From an uncultured Bacteroides sp. (lineage in GTDB: Bacteria; Bacteroidota; Bacteroidia; Bacteroidales; UBA932): DNA of 56,565 nucleotides. The stretch covers positions 1 through 56,565 of the forward strand of contig CAMCGB010000013.1 in assembly GCA_945874355.1 (NCBI GenBank), written 5' to 3'. The position numbers were made by a program, and so were the translations under genes. Shown here piece after piece: positions 1 to 8,614 of this stretch; position 1 is the first letter of the stretch, and every line of letters begins with the position of its first letter. The notes below the pieces were generated by a model. That model was not told the DNA's origin. It was given only the letters and a program-made list of their open reading frames with translations, and ran no database searches.

Positions 1-2
1 CC

Positions 3-311
3 GGTTATGCCGGAACCGACAACAGAGACTACTGCAAGGAGAATGGGATACAGACCTCGTTCGTGAAGCGAGGAAGGCCGTTCTGCGAGGAGAAGAAGGG
101 AAAAGACCTTGTCAGAAAGGAACTTGCCAGAGTGAGGGCGACAGCGATGGAGGGCTCGTTCGGCACACAGAAAGAGCACTACGACCTGAGGCGAGTCAAG
201 GCCCGGACGAAGCTGACGGAAGTCCTGTACATCTTCTTCGGCATCCACACTGCAAACGTGGTGCAGCTGGCAGACAGGATAGAGCAGAGAGCACAGCTGG
301 CGGCCTCTTGA
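3..311 (+). CDS. Transposase, C-terminal part (cut by window edge)
   Basis: The reading frame is open from the first bases of the window to the TGA at 309-311, so only the last ~102 codons of a longer gene are seen. The frame contains GYAGTDNRDYC, a likely catalytic-core Asp region, then EGSFGTQKEHYDLRR, which resembles the E-x2-F-G...R segment around the last catalytic Glu of DDE transposases of the IS1182/IS5 type. The ATG at 63 is internal, not the real start. It lies at the left edge of the polysaccharide locus. Family assignment rests on these motifs only. Whether the element is intact cannot be seen. Confidence 0.72.
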   Translation, partial: GYAGTDNRDYCKENGIQTSFVKRGRPFCEEKKGKDLVRKELARVRATAMEGSFGTQKEHYDLRRVKARTKLTEVLYIFFGIHTANVVQLADRIEQRAQLAAS

Positions 312-514
312 AACGGAAATATGCACATAGAGAAGTGCTTTCAAGGCGGAACTACGCCTCTGCCATTGAGAATGGACAAATAGTCCGGCCGAAACGACCG
401 GAATGAGATATAAAACGGAAATTTGGTTACCCGAACGCAGAAATGGATGGGATCAGTCGGCTGCTTCGGTCTAATAGAAAACATTAAACGACAATCCCTA
501 TAATAACTTTACGA
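312..514. other. Intergenic, probable IS right flank
   Basis: This holds no ORF of note. It probably carries the right end of the transposon, but no clear terminal inverted repeat can be checked because the left end lies outside the window. Bases 437-458 (GCAGAAAYGGATGGGRTCAGTC) recur with 20/22 matches at 11292-11313. No clear TAnnTTTG promoter box is visible just before the first glycosyltransferase gene. Confidence 0.5.
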
Positions 515-1585
515 ATGGAAAAAATAGTTTTAGATAATATAGGTTTCTCACTTCAGCGAATGGGTGGCCTTTCTGTCGTATGGGGAGCATTATTGTCGGC
601 ACTTGAAAAAAGTGGATTGCCTTATATTTGTATGGAGTATCCATGGGATAAAACAAATGAGGTTAGACAGTCCCTATCTAATATAAAAGTTGTAATCCAA
701 AACTCAAAATACTTGCAAGTTGAACGGTATAAAAATCCTAAAGTGAATTATAATTCGCCTTTCATTTTCCATTCATCTCATTATAGAATATGTAAAAATA
801 AGTACGCAATAAACATTACGACAGTTCACGATTTCACATACGAGAAATATCGTAAGGGATTAGCACTATGGGTCCATTCATGGCAGAAATTTAGAGCTAT
901 CAGAAAGGCAGATGTTGTTGTATGTATTTCAGAGAATACCAAGCAGGATGTTCTTCGTTATTTACCTGATATTGATGAGAACAAAATAAGGATTATTTAC
1001 AATGGGGTGTCAACAGATTATAAGGTTATTAACACGGATAAATATTCTAATCTTGGAGAGTATGTGGTTTTTGTTGGCTCTAGGCAACCATACAAGCAAT
1101 TTGATTTGGTTGTGGGCGCATTGAGAAATACTCAATATAAGTTGGCAATAGTTGGGGGAAAACTAAACGAAGACGAGGAACGATTTATAAATGAAACACT
1201 AGGTAGAGACAATTATACACAATTAGGTTATCTTTCAAATTTAGAATTAAATGAATTGTATAATCAGGCTATTTGTTTAGCGTATCCATCTGCTTATGAG
1301 GGATTTGGAATACCTATTTTAGAAGCTCAGAGGGCCGGATGCCCAGTAATTGCTTACAATGCTTCTTCTATTCCTGAAGTAATAGGGCAAACTCCATTGC
1401 TTTTGAATGAATTAACAATATCAGAATTCCGATCTAAACTGGAGATTCTTAAAGATAAAGCAAGTAGAGATTTGATTATTGATGCAGGTTTGGAAAACGC
1501 CAAACGATTCTCTTGGGATAAAATGGGAGATGAATACGTGGCCTTATATAAAGAATTACTTATAAAAGCAGGAAATTATGAGTAG
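515..1585 (+). CDS. Glycosyltransferase family 4 (GT-B)
   Basis: This 356-aa protein probably transfers a sugar from a nucleotide donor to a growing surface glycan at the cytoplasmic face of the inner membrane. The C-terminal half has GT4 hallmarks: IYNGVSTDY (~161-169), FVGSRQPYK (~186-194) and the donor-binding EGFGIPILEAQRAG (262-275), whose two glutamates match the family E-x7-E motif. The N-terminal region is less conserved, as expected for the acceptor domain. No signal peptide or membrane segment is seen. Codons are AT-rich compared with genes to the right, which suggests acquisition. It overlaps the next gene by 8 bp. The sugar and linkage cannot be inferred. Confidence 0.9.
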   Translation: MEKIVLDNIGFSLQRMGGLSVVWGALLSALEKSGLPYICMEYPWDKTNEVRQSLSNIKVVIQNSKYLQVERYKNPKVNYNSPFIFHSSHYRICKNKYAINITTVHDFTYEKYRKGLALWVHSWQKFRAIRKADVVVCISENTKQDVLRYLPDIDENKIRIIYNGVSTDYKVINTDKYSNLGEYVVFVGSRQPYKQFDLVVGALRNTQYKLAIVGGKLNEDEERFINETLGRDNYTQLGYLSNLELNELYNQAICLAYPSAYEGFGIPILEAQRAGCPVIAYNASSIPEVIGQTPLLLNELTISEFRSKLEILKDKASRDLIIDAGLENAKRFSWDKMGDEYVALYKELLIKAGNYE

Positions 1586-2180
1586 ATTAAAAAATGATTA
1601 TTCTTTGTTTGAGAAGTGTCAATTGGCATATTGGATGCTTAAATCAAAGATTATTGATAGAAAAATACGTCTATTACGATTTCCAAACATTATTCGAGGA
1701 CGTAGATTTATCAATTTCGGCGAAGGTTTAACAACAGGGGTTAACTGTCGATTTGAATGTTTCCCTGGTGTCCAACCATATTCACAAAAATTAGTTTTTG
1801 GGAATAACGTTCAGCTAAATGACAATGTACACATTGTTGCTATGGATAGTGTGAATATTGGGAATAATGTCTTGATTGCTTCGCATGTTTTCATCTCAGA
1901 TAACAGCCATGGCTCATATAAAGGAGAGGAGAATGATTCAAATCCTGATATCCCACCGATACAACGAGAGTATACAACAGCCCCCGTGTCTATAGGTGCT
2001 AACACATGGATAGGAGAGGGAGTTATTATTATGCCTGGAGTCACAATTGGAAAAGGATGTGTGATAGGTGCCCATAGTATAGTAAATAAGTCAATTCCAG
2101 ATTATTCTATTGCTGTAGGTTCCCCTGCCAAAGTTGTTAAAGAATATGATTTTAAAGTAAATAAATGGCAAAGAGTATAA
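1578..2180 (+). CDS. Hexapeptide-repeat acyltransferase (LbH/WbbJ type)
   Basis: A 200-aa protein with an imperfect left-handed beta-helix (I-G-x4 hexapeptides) from ~85 to the C-terminus: VNIGNNVLIAS, VSIGANTWIGEGVIIMPGV, TIGKGCVIGAHSIV. It ends with the typical AVGSPAKVVKEY. HVFISDNSHG near residue 105 matches the catalytic-histidine region of maltose/galactoside O-acetyltransferase relatives. It likely O-acetylates a sugar of the polysaccharide using acetyl-CoA. It starts inside the end of the upstream glycosyltransferase (8 bp) and overlaps the next gene by 16 bp, so it is translationally coupled. The acceptor is unknown. Confidence 0.88.
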   Translation: MSRLKNDYSLFEKCQLAYWMLKSKIIDRKIRLLRFPNIIRGRRFINFGEGLTTGVNCRFECFPGVQPYSQKLVFGNNVQLNDNVHIVAMDSVNIGNNVLIASHVFISDNSHGSYKGEENDSNPDIPPIQREYTTAPVSIGANTWIGEGVIIMPGVTIGKGCVIGAHSIVNKSIPDYSIAVGSPAKVVKEYDFKVNKWQRV

Positions 2181-3313
2181 CAAAAGTATTAATTACAGGA
2201 GGAGCCGGCTTTATAGGCTCTAACCTAGCCTTGAAGCTATTAGCTAAAGGTTATAAAGTTACTATTCTTGATACTCTTACAAAGCAAATACATGGAGATA
2301 ATCCGGAAGAGACCTCGCCATTGTATCAGTCAATCAAGGATAAAGTGACTTTTATCAGAGGTTCAGTAATTTCACGTGAAGATTGGATGAAGGCTCTCGA
2401 AGGTCAAGAGGCGGTAATCCATTTGGCAGCTGAGACTGGTACTGGTCAGTCTATGTATGAGATTGAGAAGTATGTTGAGACCAACATTGGTGGTACAGCA
2501 CTCTTGCTTGATATCCTCACGAATACAAAGCACAACGTAAAGCGTGTGTTGGTAGCAGAATCTCGCGCTATCTATGGTGAAGGTAAGTACCATTGCGAGA
2601 AATGTGGTGACGTATATCCAATGGATCGCAAGGACGAGGATATGGCTAAGGGCGACTTTGAATGTCATTGTCCAAAGTGTGGCGGTAAGGTTACACTCGT
2701 TGGCACCACTGAGGATAGCGCCATACATCCTTCTTCAGTTTATGGCATCAGCAAGCAGGTTCAAGGTCAGCTTGTTCACCTTGTTTGCCCTACCATAGGT
2801 GTTGAATCCGTATCATTCCGCTATCAGAACGTCTATGGCCCTGGTCAGTCGTTGAGCAATCCTTATACCGGTATCCTTAGTATCTTCTCTACTCGCATCA
2901 AGAATCACAACGAAATAAACATCTTCGAGGACGGTTGTGAGTCTCGTGACTTTGTGTACATTGACGATGTGGTAGATGCTACTATCCTTGGTCTTGAGGT
3001 ACCTGAAGCAAATGGACGTGTATTCAACGTGGGTACTGGTGTTGCAACCGATGTGTTGACTGTAGCCAATACGCTATGCGAAAAGTACGGAATAGAAGTC
3101 CCTATAACAGTTAGCGGTAATTATCGCTTAGGCGACATCCGCCATAACTATGCAGACATAACTCTTGCCCGAAACATCTTAGGCTTCAAACCCAAATGGA
3201 GCTTCTCTCAAGGCATAGAGCAGTTCACCAACTGGGTAAATCAACAAGAGATACAAGAAGATAAATACGAAGCCTCAATCGAGGAAATGAAACGAAAAGG
3301 ATTATACAAATAA
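2165..3313 (+). CDS. Extended SDR epimerase with Cys4 insert
   Basis: This 382-aa NAD-dependent nucleotide-sugar epimerase/dehydratase has the Rossmann motif TGGAGFIG (11-18) and the catalytic Y193-x3-K197 (VYGISKQ). Between them lies an insertion with CEKC (C144, C147) and CPKC (C169, C172), spaced like a zinc ribbon. This insert is typical of a subgroup that includes dTDP-L-rhamnose 4-epimerase-like enzymes, so a 4-epimerase role is plausible; the substrate is inferred, not shown. It overlaps the acyltransferase by 16 bp and the next gene by 1 bp (TAATG). It probably supplies an activated sugar to the adjacent glycosyltransferases. Confidence 0.85.
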   Translation: MAKSITKVLITGGAGFIGSNLALKLLAKGYKVTILDTLTKQIHGDNPEETSPLYQSIKDKVTFIRGSVISREDWMKALEGQEAVIHLAAETGTGQSMYEIEKYVETNIGGTALLLDILTNTKHNVKRVLVAESRAIYGEGKYHCEKCGDVYPMDRKDEDMAKGDFECHCPKCGGKVTLVGTTEDSAIHPSSVYGISKQVQGQLVHLVCPTIGVESVSFRYQNVYGPGQSLSNPYTGILSIFSTRIKNHNEINIFEDGCESRDFVYIDDVVDATILGLEVPEANGRVFNVGTGVATDVLTVANTLCEKYGIEVPITVSGNYRLGDIRHNYADITLARNILGFKPKWSFSQGIEQFTNWVNQQEIQEDKYEASIEEMKRKGLYK

Positions 3314-4311
3314 TGGAGAATTCGTTGAAAGGTAAAAAGATATTGTTTTTCTATACTCCATTTTTTAGCTATGAAAAAGATATCATCAAGGAGTTGGAAG
3401 AGAAGGGAGCAGAGGTATGGAGTTTTAACGAACGTCCATCGGATAATGTTTTTCTGAGAATCCTTATTCGACTAAATAAAAACCTCATAGAGACATACAT
3501 ATTGGACTATTATAAACAGGTAATGGATTCAGTAGCAGGGATAGACTTCGATTATGTCTTTGTGTTGAAAGCTGAGAGCTATACTCCTAGAATTGCTTCG
3601 TTTGTGAAGAATAGGTGCCCTAATTCAGTGTTTATACGTTACTTTTGGGATTCTGTGGAAAACTACAAGGATGTAGATAAAGGGTCCGTATACTTTGACA
3701 AAATCTTTACATTTGATTCCAATGATAGTATTAAGTATGGATATACATTTCTTCCATTATTCTATACACGATTGTATGAAGATATAGCAGAAGCAGATGT
3801 CTCGCCGATTTATGATGTAATGTTTGCTGGTACTGTACATAGCGATAGATATACCTTTATATCATCAATAATATCACAGGTTAATCAAATGGGAGGCTCT
3901 TGTTATAGTTGGTTCTTTTTGCCAAGTAAAATCTTGTACTATAAGATGAAAGTACAAGATAAAAAGATGAGAAAAGCTAAGATGTCGGAATTTAGTTTCG
4001 TTCCAATGTCACGTTCTAAATTGATGGATTGCTATTCGAGATCACGAATCCAATTAGATATTCAGCATCCTAAACAAACAGGCCTTACTATGCGTACAAT
4101 AGAGGCACTAGGGGCGAAGAAGAAACTCATAACGACTAATCATCTTGTAAAGAATTATGATTTCTATCGCCCGGAAAATATATTAATAGTGGATAGAGAG
4201 AACCCAGTTATAGATGCAGGATTCCTCAAAAGTCAGTGGAAAGAGATACCAAATGACATATATGAAAAATATTCTTTAAGGTCATGGCTAAATACGATTT
4301 TTAAGTTATGA
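3313..4311 (+). CDS. CgeB-like glycosyltransferase
   Basis: A 332-aa protein of the GT-B-like type seen in CgeB/spore-maturation relatives. The N-terminal half has a Rossmann-like start (KILFFYTPFF) and FDYVFVLKAESYTP. The C-terminal half has DVMFAGTVHSDRYTFI, RIQLDIQHPKQTGLTMRTIE (~250-269) and IEALGAKKKLITTN, which resemble the donor-site loop of this family (a peptide with invariant Gly/Thr-Arg and Glu). It has no membrane segment, so it is probably a cytoplasmic sugar transferase for the surface polysaccharide. It overlaps its neighbours by 1 bp upstream and 4 bp downstream (ATGA). It is AT-rich like the surrounding genes. Confidence 0.7.
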   Translation: MENSLKGKKILFFYTPFFSYEKDIIKELEEKGAEVWSFNERPSDNVFLRILIRLNKNLIETYILDYYKQVMDSVAGIDFDYVFVLKAESYTPRIASFVKNRCPNSVFIRYFWDSVENYKDVDKGSVYFDKIFTFDSNDSIKYGYTFLPLFYTRLYEDIAEADVSPIYDVMFAGTVHSDRYTFISSIISQVNQMGGSCYSWFFLPSKILYYKMKVQDKKMRKAKMSEFSFVPMSRSKLMDCYSRSRIQLDIQHPKQTGLTMRTIEALGAKKKLITTNHLVKNYDFYRPENILIVDRENPVIDAGFLKSQWKEIPNDIYEKYSLRSWLNTIFKL

Positions 4312-5141
4312 AGATATTAGTAACAGGAGCCAATGGATATATTGGCCGTCATGTAGTGAAAGCCCTTTTGGATAAAGGAGCGGAAGTAATTGCTTGTGAT
4401 ATTGTGTGCAATGATGTAGATGCGCGTGCAGAATGCCGTTCGCTCAATCTCTTTGAATTGCCTGAAGGTAATGTATGGGAGCAATTGGGCTCTCCTGATG
4501 TATGTCTCCATATGGCTTGGAGAAACGGTTTTGTGCACAATGCCCCGACTCAGATGGGTGATGTATCTGCTCATTATAACTTTATGACCGCAATGATTGA
4601 TGGAGGCTTGAAGCAGCTTGCTGTTATGGGTACTATGCATGAGGTAGGCTATTGGGAAGGAGCTATTGATGAGAATACGCCTTGCAATCCTATCTCTATG
4701 TATGGCATTGCTAAGGATGCTCTTCGTAGAGCTATGATTCAATATACTGATCAGAAAGGGTGTATCCTTCAGTGGCTTCGTGCTTACTATATCTTGGGAG
4801 ATGATAGAAAGAATAATTCTATCTTCTGCAAGTTGCTCAATGCAGCTGATGACGGAAAGAAAACTTTTCCATTTACAACCGGAAAGAACAAGTATGACTT
4901 TATTACAGTTGATGAGCTTGCACATTTGATTTCCGCTGTTGTTATGCAGAACGAGATAAATGGAATCATTAATGTATGCAAGGGTGAGCCAATCTCATTG
5001 GCGGAACGTGTCGAGCAGTTTATAAGGGATAATGGCCTAGATATAAAGCTTGAGTATGGTGCTTTCCCTGATAGACCTTATGATTCACCTTGTGAGTATG
5101 GTGATGCAACAAAGATTAATAAAATTTTGAAGAATATATAA
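4308..5141 (+). CDS. NAD(P)-dependent sugar epimerase/dehydratase (SDR)
   Basis: A 277-aa extended SDR with the dinucleotide motif TGANGYIG (6-13), HMAWRNG in place of the usual HLAA, and catalytic Y132-x3-K136 (MYGIAK). It is slightly shorter than most GalE-type enzymes (~310-340 aa), with a trimmed C-terminal substrate domain. It probably makes or modifies a nucleotide sugar (epimerase, reductase or dehydratase). The 4-bp ATGA overlap with the upstream gene and immediate abutment to the next SDR place it firmly in the operon. The substrate is unknown. Confidence 0.85.
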   Translation: MKILVTGANGYIGRHVVKALLDKGAEVIACDIVCNDVDARAECRSLNLFELPEGNVWEQLGSPDVCLHMAWRNGFVHNAPTQMGDVSAHYNFMTAMIDGGLKQLAVMGTMHEVGYWEGAIDENTPCNPISMYGIAKDALRRAMIQYTDQKGCILQWLRAYYILGDDRKNNSIFCKLLNAADDGKKTFPFTTGKNKYDFITVDELAHLISAVVMQNEINGIINVCKGEPISLAERVEQFIRDNGLDIKLEYGAFPDRPYDSPCEYGDATKINKILKNI

Positions 5142-6050
5142 ATGACCAATATGAACAAATTGCTATTCACAGGATCTTCTGGCTTTTTAGGATATAATAT
5201 ATTACCAATTTTACATAAAGAGTATGAGACGGTTCATACTCTGGGATTGGGACAGGAGGATGATATAAAGATTAATCTTGCTAAAGAAGTACCGGCCATA
5301 AATACACATTATGATATAGTGCTGCATGCATGCGGTAAAGCTCATGTCGTGCCTCGTACTCCGGAGGAGGAGAAGGCTTTTTTTGATGTTAATTATGAGG
5401 GAACTCGAAATTTATGTACTGCTCTTGAGAAAGCTGGCGTACCCAAAGCATTAGTTTTTATTTCTACAGTTGCAGTGTATGGTTGTGAGAGCGGTGAATT
5501 AATTTCTGAAGATCATCCTTTGAATGGTGTCACTCCATATGCTAAGAGTAAGATTATGGCTGAGGAGTACTTGACCAAGTGGTGCTATGAACATGGGGTG
5601 ACGCTGGGTATCCTTCGTCCTTCTCTGCTTGCGGGTAAGAATGCTCCTGGTAATCTTGGGGCGATGGTTAACGGTATTCGCAAAGGTTTTTATTTGAATA
5701 TTGCCGGAGGTAAGGTGTGTAAGAGTGTTTTGATGGCAGAGGATATTGCTCGTTTGCTTCCGTTGTTGATTGAGAAGGGTGGCGTTTACAATGTGTGTGA
5801 TACTAATCAACCAACATTTGGTGAGATATCTGCTTCTGTGGCTAAACAGTTAGGAAAGCGTAAACCTATCTCTATTCCTTACTGGATGGCTTGGTGTATG
5901 GCTAAGGTTGGAGACTTGCTTGGTTCTAAAGCTCCTATCAATAGTTATAAGTTGTCGAAAATGACCGAGTCTTTGACATTCTCTAATGAGAAAGCACGCA
6001 GGGAACTTGGTTGGGAACCATTGGATGTGTTGGAGAATTATAGGATTTGA
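5142..6050 (+). CDS. NAD-dependent epimerase/dehydratase (SDR)
   Basis: A 302-aa extended SDR with TGSSGFLG (10-17), HACGKAH in the HxAx position, STVAVYG, and catalytic Y133-x3-K137 (YAKSK). Two starts are possible: ATG 5142, directly after the upstream stop, and ATG 5151; the latter puts the beta-strand closer to the N-terminus, as is usual. This type is often found directly before a WecA/WbpL-like sugar-phosphate transferase in Bacteroidales capsule loci, as here if the broken gene between them is ignored. It therefore probably prepares the UDP-sugar used to start the repeat unit (inference). Confidence 0.85.
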   Translation: MTNMNKLLFTGSSGFLGYNILPILHKEYETVHTLGLGQEDDIKINLAKEVPAINTHYDIVLHACGKAHVVPRTPEEEKAFFDVNYEGTRNLCTALEKAGVPKALVFISTVAVYGCESGELISEDHPLNGVTPYAKSKIMAEEYLTKWCYEHGVTLGILRPSLLAGKNAPGNLGAMVNGIRKGFYLNIAGGKVCKSVLMAEDIARLLPLLIEKGGVYNVCDTNQPTFGEISASVAKQLGKRKPISIPYWMAWCMAKVGDLLGSKAPINSYKLSKMTESLTFSNEKARRELGWEPLDVLENYRI

Positions 6051-6203
6051 TTTCAAATTCTATTGCAGTTGATTTGTACCGTTTTACACATCAATTAACA
6101 GTTATCGTTAACGGTTTCGCATCGATATTATCCAAAGCAAAATACAGCATTATCTCCTATCGCCTTTATTTGAGACTTTACAAATTATTAGTTACTGAAT
6201 ACT

Positions 6204-6996
6204 ATGTGGAAAGAAATTGTGATTGCTCTGTTGAGCGCACTGATTGGCACATACTTTGGGACATTCTTCTTTTCGAAAAGAGAGGAATCAAAAGTCAAAA
6301 AGGTTTGCAAGATTGCTATTCGCGCGCTAAAGATAGTTGCCAACTATTCTAAATATAATGGCAGATACGACAAGGCATGTCAAGAATTGAATGCTAAGTT
6401 AAACATTGCTGAAAAACATGCGGTGATTGTTGCGCTTCACAAACTTGGATTGCCTATTCGAATTCCTGCCAATGCGCCTTTTTGACATCAAGGAAATCCA
6501 TCTGAGTAATGATGTGATAGATGGCGATCTTCTGGATGATATAAAGGTTCAGATTGAACATGGGCACTGCGACCATCTCTTCTACGAAGATCCTGATAAG
6601 TATTTCAGTGAAAATATGAGGATATATACGCTGCGGGAACTTGCTAAGAGGTTTATTGAAGACACTTTGAGCCATAGTACGTATAAGCCGGAGGAGGAAA
6701 AAATATGGTATCCAGATAATTGGCTTACGTCATACTCTTGGGGCGAAAAGAAAGCTCTCTTTGTGTTCAGAAGTCAGGTAACATCGAGCGTTTACTTCCA
6801 TAATGATGGCACTCCTGACCAAGATAAGCTATCACAATTGCAAACAGAAGTCGATACAGGCCTATGGGACAACTACCTTCTTTGGGTAGCAGAAGCCTAC
6901 GACAACTTATCATCCGGGACCAATCTGTCGAACAAATTTCTTCAGATGGCAAACGCACAATCAACTCAACAATCGAATGATGGCAAACACGCATAA
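6204..6996 (+). pseudogene. Hypothetical membrane-anchored protein, frameshifted at T5
   Basis: Two overlapping frames look like one gene of ~263 codons. Frame A (6204-6485, 93 aa) starts MWKEIVIALLSALIGTYFG, an N-terminal membrane anchor, and ends ...IPANAPF-stop. Frame B continues without a proper start: DIKEIHLSNDVIDG... to the TAA at 6994-6996. The switch is at the T run 6479-6483 (CCTTTTTGAC). Removing one T joins PANAPF to DIKEIHL. The ATG at 6427 in frame B is an out-of-frame internal codon. I do not recognise the family. It may be a true pseudogene, a sequencing indel, or a +1 frameshift site, since the context TTT-TGA-C resembles the prfB type. The insertion sits between polysaccharide genes. 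Confidence 0.65.
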
Positions 6997-7045
6997 TACT
7001 GCCTGAAGCGAAGAGTAATAAAAGACAACAAAATCAATACAAGAT

Positions 7046-8098
7046 ATGCCTATTTGGATAACATATTTATTTATCGTTGCAGTGTTGATTGCGGCTGAAC
7101 TGCTCTATTTCCGCATTGCGGACAGGTTCAACATCATCGACAAACCCAATGCCCGATCGTCGCATTCCAGCATCGTGCTGCGCGGCGGTGGTATCATCTT
7201 TCTCATCGGCGTGTGGGTATGGAGCGCATTTTTTGGCTTTCAATACCCTTGGATGCTGGCTGCCGTGACTCTTGCGGCCGGGATATCCTTTGTGGACGAC
7301 GTGCGCTCGCTTCCTGACTCCGTCCGCCTCGTGGCACAGTTCCTCGCAATGGGACTGCTCATAATCCAGCTCTTCCTCTGCGGCCGGCAGCAGGGTTTCC
7401 TTACCGACAGTAACTTGCTGATGACCATCGTGTTCATAGTACTGGCGCTGATTGTATGCGTGGGAGCGACCAACATCTACAACTTTATGGACGGAATCAA
7501 CGGTATCACCGGCGGTTATTCGCTTGCAGTGTTGGTGCCCCTGATGCTGGTGAATCTGCGGATGAAAAAGGAAAGTGGCTTGGAGTTCATTGACAGCAGT
7601 CTGCTGAACGTGGTGGCACTTGCTCTTCTGGTGTTCTGCTTTTTCAACTTTCGCCCGCGCGGGAAAGCACGTTGCTTTGCTGGCGATGTGGGCAGCGTGG
7701 GCATCGCGTTCATATTGTTATTCGCGATTGGGATGCTCATCGTGCGCACGCAGGATGTGACTTGGCTGACTCTACTGCTGGTGTACGGGGTGGACGGATG
7801 TCTCACCATAGTGCATCGCATCCTGCTGCACGAGAACCTCGGGGAGGCTCATCGCAAGCACGCATATCAGCTGATGGCTAATGAGCTGAAAATTGGGCAT
7901 GTAACTGTCTCTCTCATCTATATGGCATTGCAGTTGGCTGTGAGTCTTGGCTTTATCTACTTATGCCCAAATACAACACTAGCGCACTGGCTCTATCTAT
8001 TGGGAGCGCTCCTGCTGCTGTCAGTAGCCTATGTGCTTTTCAAGAAGAAATACTACCATCTGCATGAAGAGTATCTTGCTTCCTTGAAACAAAAGTAA
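7046..8098 (+). CDS. WecA/MraY-family undecaprenyl-P sugar-1-phosphate transferase
   Basis: This 350-aa polytopic membrane protein (about ten or eleven hydrophobic segments) probably starts repeat-unit synthesis by moving an N-acetylhexosamine-1-phosphate from a UDP-sugar to undecaprenyl phosphate. Family motifs are in order: DKPNARSSHS and RGGG (32-49), the catalytic DD in SFVDDVRSLP (D84, D85), NIYNFMDGINGITGG (~143-157), CFAGDVGS, and the HRKHAYQLM histidine loop. WbpL-like enzymes with this layout close many Bacteroides capsule operons. Codon use is more GC-rich than in the genes to its left, so the locus looks mosaic. Confidence 0.93.
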   Translation: MPIWITYLFIVAVLIAAELLYFRIADRFNIIDKPNARSSHSSIVLRGGGIIFLIGVWVWSAFFGFQYPWMLAAVTLAAGISFVDDVRSLPDSVRLVAQFLAMGLLIIQLFLCGRQQGFLTDSNLLMTIVFIVLALIVCVGATNIYNFMDGINGITGGYSLAVLVPLMLVNLRMKKESGLEFIDSSLLNVVALALLVFCFFNFRPRGKARCFAGDVGSVGIAFILLFAIGMLIVRTQDVTWLTLLLVYGVDGCLTIVHRILLHENLGEAHRKHAYQLMANELKIGHVTVSLIYMALQLAVSLGFIYLCPNTTLAHWLYLLGALLLLSVAYVLFKKKYYHLHEEYLASLKQK

Positions 8099-8120
8099 GA
8101 TCAACAAAAGACAACAATAA

Positions 8121-8582
8121 ATGATACAGATAGACAAGCAACTCCTCTGTGATTTATTCGACAAGGCTGCGGTCAGCGAACGCAAGCGCATGAACTTCGA
8201 CCTTCGCACGTCACCAGATGACGGAGGTCAGCGCATGCTGAATGCCCTCATGCCCGGAACGGTTGTTCCAATCCACCGCCACCCTCATAGTAATGAGACG
8301 GTAATCTGCCTTTCGGGTAAGCTGGTGGAAATCATATACGAGGAGGAGGACATTGCCAAGGACTTCCCGATGGGCATGGATGCTCAGGACGTGCCTTCGG
8401 GGAGGAGGTTCAAAGAGTCGGCTCGCTATATGCTCGACCCGAGCCTTGGCAACTTCGGCTGTGTAGTTCCTGCCGGTGCATGGCATACGGTGGAGGTACT
8501 GGAGCCAAGCGTCATCTTCGAGGCGAAGGATGGGAAGTATGGACAAGACGGCAGCGAGTCATTGCCAAATAAAGAAAAATAA
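8121..8582 (+). CDS. wbuC: WbuC-family cupin protein
   Basis: A 153-aa cupin-fold protein. PIHRHPHSNETVICLSGKLVEI (from ~50) gives the metal-binding His cluster and the following Glu of a cupin, and VVPAGAWHTVEV supplies the later His. WbuC proteins are regularly encoded in O-antigen and capsule clusters, but their reaction is not established. It is 22 bp after the WecA-like gene and 32 bp before the next gene, in the same operon. The length fits the family (~130-160 aa). Confidence 0.85.
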   Translation: MIQIDKQLLCDLFDKAAVSERKRMNFDLRTSPDDGGQRMLNALMPGTVVPIHRHPHSNETVICLSGKLVEIIYEEEDIAKDFPMGMDAQDVPSGRRFKESARYMLDPSLGNFGCVVPAGAWHTVEVLEPSVIFEAKDGKYGQDGSESLPNKEK

Positions 8583-8614
8583 CGAGTTTCGCGTTAACAG
8601 TTACTTAGTACTAT

